DNA of 64,000 nt, taken from assembly GCA_938002085.1 (NCBI GenBank), contig CALLAT010000066.1:59473-123472 (forward strand), given 5' to 3'. Position numbers and translations under genes: made by a program. The DNA comes from an uncultured Pseudanabaenaceae cyanobacterium. Its GTDB lineage: Bacteria; Cyanobacteriota; Cyanobacteriia; PCC-9006; JAAUQQ01. The notes beneath the pieces are model-generated. The model was not told the DNA's origin. It saw only the letters and a program-made list of their open reading frames with translations, and made no database searches. This document shows, piece by piece, positions 59,914 to 64,000 of this stretch (positions are counted from its first letter, which is position 1; each line of letters opens with the position of its first letter).

Positions 59914-60753
59914 CTAAACTGCTGCTTGCTGCAATGCCTTCTGTACCAGCATCATCACCTGGACTCGGCTGAGCTTTTCTTTGCCCTTCATCAGCGCATC
60001 CAGGGTGCCCTGGGCCAAAACGAGAGGCAGCTGACAGAACTCTTTGACCGGGCCAGGCTTAAGCGCACTGGTATAGGCCTCAGCTAGAGCGAGATTACGC
60101 TGGGCATATTCATGCATTTGGCTATCGGTCCAGCCGTTGGGGTAAAAGTCTGCACCTCGCACCAAGTCTTCCTGATGATTACGAAGGATATTGACTACCT
60201 GGAGGCCCCGACCAAAGCCCACGGCTTCTGTACGGTCCGTTTGGGTGCCGTCATACCAGGCCCAAAGGTCGGAGAGCAGCAGGCCTACGGCTCCAGCAAC
60301 GCTGAAAGTGTAGCGATCTAGGTCAGCTTCGGTATTAATCTCCCAGTCCGCTTCGGCCCAGTGGGCCATGCGGTCGGCCATGGAGGCCGTGGCGTCACAG
60401 ATGCGGCCTGCAATGGGCGTAGGAGCGAGCGCAGCCCAATCGTGGAGGCGTAGGCTGACCTCTGGCAAAATTTTGATGACTGCGGCATCACCGCCAGTCC
60501 AGTCGTCGGGACCAGTGGTTGCAGGGAAGCCTTGAAGTGCCAGGCTCATGTTGCGCAGGATGCGGGCTTTGGTTGCATTGTCCAGGTCAGGGTGGTCCTC
60601 CACCTCATCGATCGCCCGCATGCAAAGATAGCCCGAAGCTACGGCTTCTTGGAGACCTTCTGGGAGGCGACTAATGGGGATAAAAAAGGTCCGGCTGGTG
60701 GCTTCTAATGTCGCTAGCGCGTCCTTCCGTAAATCCATAGCTCTCCTCATCAA
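59914..60753 (-). CDS. Squalene/phytoene synthase family protein
   Basis: SRTFFIPISRLPEGLQEAVASGYLCMRAIDEVEDHPD...GRGLQVVNILRNHQEDLVRGADFYPNGW. Confidence 0.9.
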   Translation of the reverse strand: MMRRAMDLRKDALATLEATSRTFFIPISRLPEGLQEAVASGYLCMRAIDEVEDHPDLDNATKARILRNMSLALQGFPATTGPDDWTGGDAAVIKILPEVSLRLHDWAALAPTPIAGRICDATASMADRMAHWAEADWEINTEADLDRYTFSVAGAVGLLLSDLWAWYDGTQTDRTEAVGFGRGLQVVNILRNHQEDLVRGADFYPNGWTDSQMHEYAQRNLALAEAYTSALKPGPVKEFCQLPLVLAQGTLDALMKGKEKLSRVQVMMLVQKALQQAAV

Positions 60754-61099
60754 TACAGGCTTAACAATAGCGGTCTTAACGTCATTTTGACTGAGTTATC
60801 CCTGAGGACTGATCACCCTGGGGGATATGACTCACTCGGATTGGAGTGAGGGCAGGGATATAGGCGATCGCGATGACCTGACGAGTCTAGTCGTAATTTT
60901 GCGCTCGGGCAGTGCGGCTAACTGCCCATTGGGCTGAGGCGGGTCCTAAAAATCGAACTGATAATTTGGCAGGAGGACTCTCTAGGGGCTGACTGGGGCT
61001 GAGGAGTGAGGTCAACGCTTCCAGAGAGAAATTTTCGCTAGGCTTAAGATTCATCTCTGCCAAGGCAGCGATGGGCAAGAACTATAGGAAACGCAATCC

Positions 61100-61384
61100 A
61101 TGGCTAAAGCAATTTGGAACGATACCGTCATCGCTGAAAGCGAGACTTACGAATCTGTCGACGGAAATGTCTATTTCCCCGCAGACGCCATTAAGTCTGA
61201 GTATTTCAAGCCCAGTGATCACAAGACGACCTGCGGCTGGAAAGGCGTTGCCAGCTATTACACCGTCAATGTCGATGGTAAGGAAAACCCCAATGCCGCT
61301 TGGTACTATGCCGAGCCTAAAGAGGCCGCGAAGGAAATCAAAGGCCATATTGCCTTCTGGAAAGGGGTAAAGGTGGAGAAATAG
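61100..61384 (+). CDS. DUF427 domain-containing protein
   Basis: MAKAIWNDTVIAESETYESVDGNVYFPADAIKSEYFKPSDHKTTCGWKGVASYYTVNVDGKENPNAAWYYAEPKEAAKEIKGHIAFWKGV. Confidence 0.93.
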   Translation: MAKAIWNDTVIAESETYESVDGNVYFPADAIKSEYFKPSDHKTTCGWKGVASYYTVNVDGKENPNAAWYYAEPKEAAKEIKGHIAFWKGVKVEK

Positions 61385-61461
61385 AGCGCATCTCGTTGCG
61401 ATCTGGAGAGCGCGGCGTAGGTCATGGCAAATCAGTCTCAGATGGTTGCATTGACCACTAC

Positions 61462-62121
61462 CTACGCCTCAATTTCAGTCATGGCTTGCCAGTGGAGATT
61501 AAATTGCTCTCCAAAGTGATGGACGACCCGCTGTTGGACTGCGAGTAGTTCGATGTCTGGAATGAACTGGGCCATGGAGCCCACGGCGCGATCGCCAATC
61601 CCACAGGGCACAATCTGCTCAAACCCCCTTAAATCGGGGCAAATATTGAGTGCAAAGCCATGCATCGTGATCCATCGCTTGGCCTGAATGCCAATTGCGG
61701 CGAGCTTACGCCCCTCCACCCAAACACCTGTCAGGCCCTCAATACGTTCTCCGACCAGGCCATAATCTTCCAGGACGGCGATAATCACCGCTTCGAGTTG
61801 CCGGAGGTACCAGTGCAGGTCTGGCTGGTGTCGCTGAAGATTCAAAATGGGATAGCCCACGAGCTGGCCAGGACAGTGGTAGGTGACTTCCCCCCCTCGG
61901 CCAATGCGGTGTATTTCAGCCGGAGGGTCTTCTGGGTTGAATTTCAAAAAACGAAGGCTTGCTCCCCGTCCTAAGGTGTAAGTCGGAGGATGTTGCTGTA
62001 ACAATAAGACATCATCTAAATTTGGGTTTTCGCAACGCTGATGTAGCAGCAATTGTTGGCTTTCTAATGTTTTCGTATAGGGTGATACGCCTTGCTGCCA
62101 AAGTCTTCCAGTAGATTTCAC
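61462..62121 (-). CDS. lipB: Lipoyl(octanoyl) transferase
   Basis: [21 protein letters not shown]...[23 protein letters not shown]...[31 protein letters not shown]. Confidence 0.95.
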   Translation of the reverse strand: MKSTGRLWQQGVSPYTKTLESQQLLLHQRCENPNLDDVLLLQQHPPTYTLGRGASLRFLKFNPEDPPAEIHRIGRGGEVTYHCPGQLVGYPILNLQRHQPDLHWYLRQLEAVIIAVLEDYGLVGERIEGLTGVWVEGRKLAAIGIQAKRWITMHGFALNICPDLRGFEQIVPCGIGDRAVGSMAQFIPDIELLAVQQRVVHHFGEQFNLHWQAMTEIEA

Positions 62122-62393
62122 TACCCTAATTCCCCTTGTAAATCAACATTTTGTCTGGGTCTCTTGGGTCAAATAATATCAAGCCCTGTAAAGCTTTTTG
62201 AAGAGCGCTGGTCCCTTCGATTGAGTTTGTTAGGGTGGGAGCAAATCGAACATTGAGTCCACCCAGGCACAATCACGATTACGAAATGGCTTTCTTCCTT
62301 CGCCCCTAATCTTTAATTCATCTTGGGAGCTTTAGATCCCCTGGGCTATTTCGTTTGTCTTGTGTCCGGTTTGTTATTTTTGGGAGAAGCTCT

Positions 62394-63092
62394 ATGAAGC
62401 TTGTTATCCAGGGTAAAAACATTGAAATTACCGATGCAATTCGAGACCATGTTCGCCAGAAAATCCAAAAAGCAGTCACCCACTACGAACGACTGGCAAT
62501 GGAAGTCGATGTCAATCTCTCAGTTGCAAACAATCCTCGGATAACAGCTCAGCAAACAGCGGAGGTCACTATTTATGCCAATGGCTCGATTATTCGAGCT
62601 GAGGAAAGCAGTGAGAACCTCTATGCCAGCATTGATATGGTGGCAGATAAGGTCAGCCGCCGGTTGCGCAAGTACAAAGAGAAGCGCAATGCCACTAAGG
62701 GCAACTCTTCTGTGAAGGTTGTGCCGACGGATGCCTTGAGCCAGATGGATAGCATCAGTCCAGATGTACTCGACGATCGCCTGCAAAATGGCCAGCCTGA
62801 ATTGCCCCAGCAGGTGGTTCGGACCAAGTATTTCCCTATGCCTCCTATGTCGGTCGATGAAGCGATCGAGCATCTACAAATGGTAGGCCATGATTTCTAT
62901 ATGTTTCGCAACCAGGAAACAGGTGAAATCAACGTTGCTTATAAGCGCAATCACGGTGGATTTGGCGTGCTATTGCCGAAGGAACATTCGATGAATAGCA
63001 ATGGCTATCGCGGGCGTTCTTATCAGAATACCTTTAATAGCAATGGCCATAATCGCAATAGCCATGTCCCCGCTGCTCAGTCAGCTCACTAA
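62394..63092 (+). CDS. hpf: Ribosome hibernation promoting factor, long form (LrtA-like)
   Basis: MKLVIQGKNIEITDAIRDHVRQKIQKAVTHYERL...C-terminal VRTKYFPMPPMSVDEAIEHLQMVGHDFYMFRNQETGEINVAYKRNHGGFGVL. Confidence 0.93.
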   Translation: MKLVIQGKNIEITDAIRDHVRQKIQKAVTHYERLAMEVDVNLSVANNPRITAQQTAEVTIYANGSIIRAEESSENLYASIDMVADKVSRRLRKYKEKRNATKGNSSVKVVPTDALSQMDSISPDVLDDRLQNGQPELPQQVVRTKYFPMPPMSVDEAIEHLQMVGHDFYMFRNQETGEINVAYKRNHGGFGVLLPKEHSMNSNGYRGRSYQNTFNSNGHNRNSHVPAAQSAH

Positions 63093-63208
63093 CGTTTGAA
63101 ACAACGAATGAATCTGCTCAGAATTGAGTTGTAGCTCTAGTCATATACGGCTGGTATTCAAGTTGCAACCTTGAGCAGTTGAACGCAGTTTGCAATGTTC
63201 GATTTTAG

Positions 63209-63250
63209 AAAAGGAAGCTATGGCATGGGGATGCCGTTGCTTCCTTTTTA
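63209..63250. terminator. Terminator between hpf and convergent nadE
   Basis: aaaaggaagc-tat-ggcat-gggg-atgcc-gtt-gcttcctttt with flanking T/A runs. Confidence 0.75.
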
Positions 63251-63285
63251 TTGTGTTTGGGATTTGATGGAAACTGGGGATGGAT

Positions 63286-64000
63286 TTAGCCATTCCAGCG
63301 TTTGGCGATGGGCATACGCCAGCCAGTGCCAAAGGCGCGGTCCGTTACCTTGAGGCCAGGGGCGGCTTGCTTACGTTTGAATTCGGCGCGGTTGACGAGG
63401 CCTATGACGCGAGTGACGATCGCGGGCTCGTGGCCTGCGGCAATGATTTCGACGCTGGACTGATGTTGGCAGACGATGCGATCCAGGATGTCGTCGAGAA
63501 TTTCGTAGGGAGGCAGGGAATCTTGGTCCACTTGGCCAGGCTTGAGTTCAGCGCTAGGGGGCTTGGTGATGATGTTGTCAGGGATGATCTCATCCCCCTC
63601 GATGGTTAAGCCAAAAACATCACCGCTTTGTTGGTTGAGCCATTGGCAAAGGCTGAAGACTTTGGTTTTGGGGAGGTCGGAAATGGCGGCGAGGCCTCCG
63701 TTCATGTCGCCGTAGAGGGTGCAGTAGCCCACGGCCATCTCTGATTTATTGCCGGTGGTGACAAGTAGGTAGCCAAATTTGTTGGCGACGGCCATGAGCA
63801 GGGTGCCGCGAATTCTGGATTGGATGTTCTCTTCGGCGACGCCAAATTCGGTGCCTTCAAACATGCCAGAGAGGGTTTGGTCAAAGGCGGTCATGGCCGG
63901 TTGGATGGGCAAGGTCTCGGTGCGGATGCCGATGTTTTTGGCTAGGTCTACGGCGTCGCTGATGGAGTGGTCGGAGCTGTAGGGGGAGGGCATGAGGATG
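63286..64000 (-). CDS. nadE: NAD+ synthase C-terminal portion, truncated by window edge
   Basis: MPSPYSSDHSISDAVDLAKNIG...GTLLMAVANKFGYLLVTTGNKSEMAVGYCTLYGDMNGGLAAISDLPKTKVFSL...PPYEILD...FGTGWRMPIAKRWNG. Confidence 0.93.
   Translation of the reverse strand, partial: ILMPSPYSSDHSISDAVDLAKNIGIRTETLPIQPAMTAFDQTLSGMFEGTEFGVAEENIQSRIRGTLLMAVANKFGYLLVTTGNKSEMAVGYCTLYGDMNGGLAAISDLPKTKVFSLCQWLNQQSGDVFGLTIEGDEIIPDNIITKPPSAELKPGQVDQDSLPPYEILDDILDRIVCQHQSSVEIIAAGHEPAIVTRVIGLVNRAEFKRKQAAPGLKVTDRAFGTGWRMPIAKRWNG

Noticed and set aside
1-64000. CRISPR array, rRNA, transposase or defence island
   Set aside because: No regularly spaced direct repeats, rRNA-like sequence, or transposase/Cas/toxin-antitoxin motifs seen. 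Uma2 genes alone are not taken as defence.

Overview
This window looks like cyanobacterial chromosome. The support is abundant HIP1 octamers (GCGATCGC) and lineage-typical genes: CP12, a CpcS-type lyase, Tic22, DUF1517, DUF2656, DUF2605/DUF2973, a PatA-like regulator and a Mo-nitrogenase C-terminal-like protein.

About 1-19.3 kb is an exopolysaccharide/O-antigen-type locus arranged as two converging gene sets. It holds a PssD/PssE pair, several GT2 and GT4 glycosyltransferases, a Wzy/ligase-like protein, a Wzx flippase, a Wzc-like protein and two paralogous alkaline-phosphatase-superfamily proteins. A PEP-CTERM-like protein lies next to it. The rest is mainly housekeeping: thiE/thiS, Ftr1/Fur, glk, tRNA-Pro(UGG), prmC, tsaC-like, murG, lepB, thrS, lipB, hpf/lrtA and partial nadE.

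I saw no transposase, CRISPR array, rRNA or obvious defence island. The best leads are proteins with apparently degenerate active sites: one AlkP paralog, the Wzc ATPase domain and a DICT + HD-GYP-like protein. Further leads are a signal peptidase with an extra N-terminal membrane module, a MITE-like element, a multi-hairpin intergenic region and a possible degenerate TPP-like element beside a 32-bp palindrome in the thi region. I found no clearly new multi-gene system. Family names come from recognising motifs by eye, with no database search.
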